Origin: Methanobacteriota archaeon
Lineage (GTDB): Archaea > Hydrothermarchaeota > Hydrothermarchaeia > Hydrothermarchaeales > SZUA-236
NCBI GenBank assembly: GCA_003695745.1
Contig: RFHW01000165.1
Location: forward strand, 1 to 5,425
DNA length: 5,425 bases
Direction of reading: 5' to 3'
Shown here in pieces: positions 5,160 through 5,425 of the stretch. Each line of letters opens with the position of its first letter. The stretch's first letter is position 1. Position numbers and translations under genes: made by a program. The notes under the pieces were generated by a model. That model was not told where the DNA came from and did not search any database. It saw only the letters and a program-made list of their open reading frames with translations.

Positions 5160-5425
5160 TCCTTTCCAAGCCTTCTCACCCTCTCCACGCCTCTGATCTC
5201 TTTTATGTATCTGGCGACGGGGGGTGGAACGAGCCTTTCCCAGTCCCCGCCTTCTCTCATCCTTCTCCGTATCTCTGTGCCTGAGTATTCTTCGCCTTTT
5301 ATGAGCTCGATCTCCCGCACCTCCCATCCCGCCTCCCTGAAGAGCCGCTGCACAAGGGGGTTGCCGCTGTAGACCGCATCGAATGGCGGGACGAGGGACG
5401 CCACATGGCCGGGGTAGAGGTCGTC
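5156..5425 (-). CDS. Archaeal nicotinamide-nucleotide adenylyltransferase, C-terminal half (partial at right edge)
   Basis: The enzyme joins NMN and ATP to make NAD+ and pyrophosphate in the last step of NAD synthesis. The frame is open to the edge of the window, so the N-terminal half with the HxGH nucleotide-binding motif is missing; 89 of roughly 170-180 residues are visible. They match the archaeal NadM-type protein: LVPPFDAVYSGNPLVQRLF (11-29), EYSGTEIRRRM (46-56), which is the second nucleotidyltransferase signature of the SxTxxR kind, and GGDWERLVPPPVARYIKEI (58-76). The GTG at 5404-5402 is an internal valine, since family-like sequence (DDLYPGH) continues upstream. The stop overlaps the start of the AlkD-like gene in an ATGA, so this gene heads or lies within the - strand operon. 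Base composition is GC-rich like gatDE and unlike the two genes downstream. Confidence 0.92.
   Translation of the reverse strand, partial: DDLYPGHVASLVPPFDAVYSGNPLVQRLFREAGWEVREIELIKGEEYSGTEIRRRMREGGDWERLVPPPVARYIKEIRGVERVRRLGKE

Noticed and set aside
5160..5327. N-terminal extension of the AlkD-like gene up to 5327
   Set aside because: The added 56 residues are extremely rich in Arg and Lys, have no family similarity, and lie out of frame over a well-supported adenylyltransferase sequence. The ATGA overlap at 5159 is a better start.
1..5425. CRISPR array, tRNA or rRNA genes, insertion sequences
   Set aside because: No regularly spaced repeats, cloverleaf-like segments, transposase frames or terminal inverted repeats were seen on either strand.

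Overview
The window is archaeal. It holds the end of gatD and a complete gatE, the two subunits of the Glu-tRNA(Gln) amidotransferase found only in archaea. At the other edge is the C-terminal half of an archaeal-type nicotinamide-nucleotide adenylyltransferase. Ribosome-binding sites (GGTGA/GGAG) and the heavy use of AGG for arginine fit this. A GC-rich euryarchaeon, perhaps of the methanogen/ANME side, is a guess; genus cannot be read from the sequence.

Layout: on the + strand, gatD (cut by the left edge) and gatE are 7 bases apart and form one operon (1-2398). After a 114-base gap comes a small type II toxin-antitoxin pair: an archaeal antitoxin (2513-2695) and a RelE/ParE-fold toxin (2722-3012). 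The pair has its own BRE/TATA promoter and a palindrome over the predicted transcription start, so it looks independently controlled and probably leaderless. A convergent gap follows (3013-3184).

On the - strand, reading leftward from the right edge, three genes overlap tip to tail. They are the NMN adenylyltransferase (5425-5156, partial), an AlkD-like HEAT-repeat DNA glycosylase (5159-4335) and a radical SAM protein of the SplB/COG1533 type (4351-3185). The last carries an extra C-terminal helix-hairpin-helix domain resembling the 8-kDa domain of family X DNA polymerases.

The most interesting content is this last pair. A base-flipping alkylation-repair-type protein is translationally coupled to a radical SAM enzyme fused to a DNA-end/gap-binding module. 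Both genes are clearly poorer in GC than the genes on either side, which suggests the two-gene module came in as a unit behind the adenylyltransferase gene. A DNA repair role for the pair is an inference from domains and linkage, not something the sequence proves.
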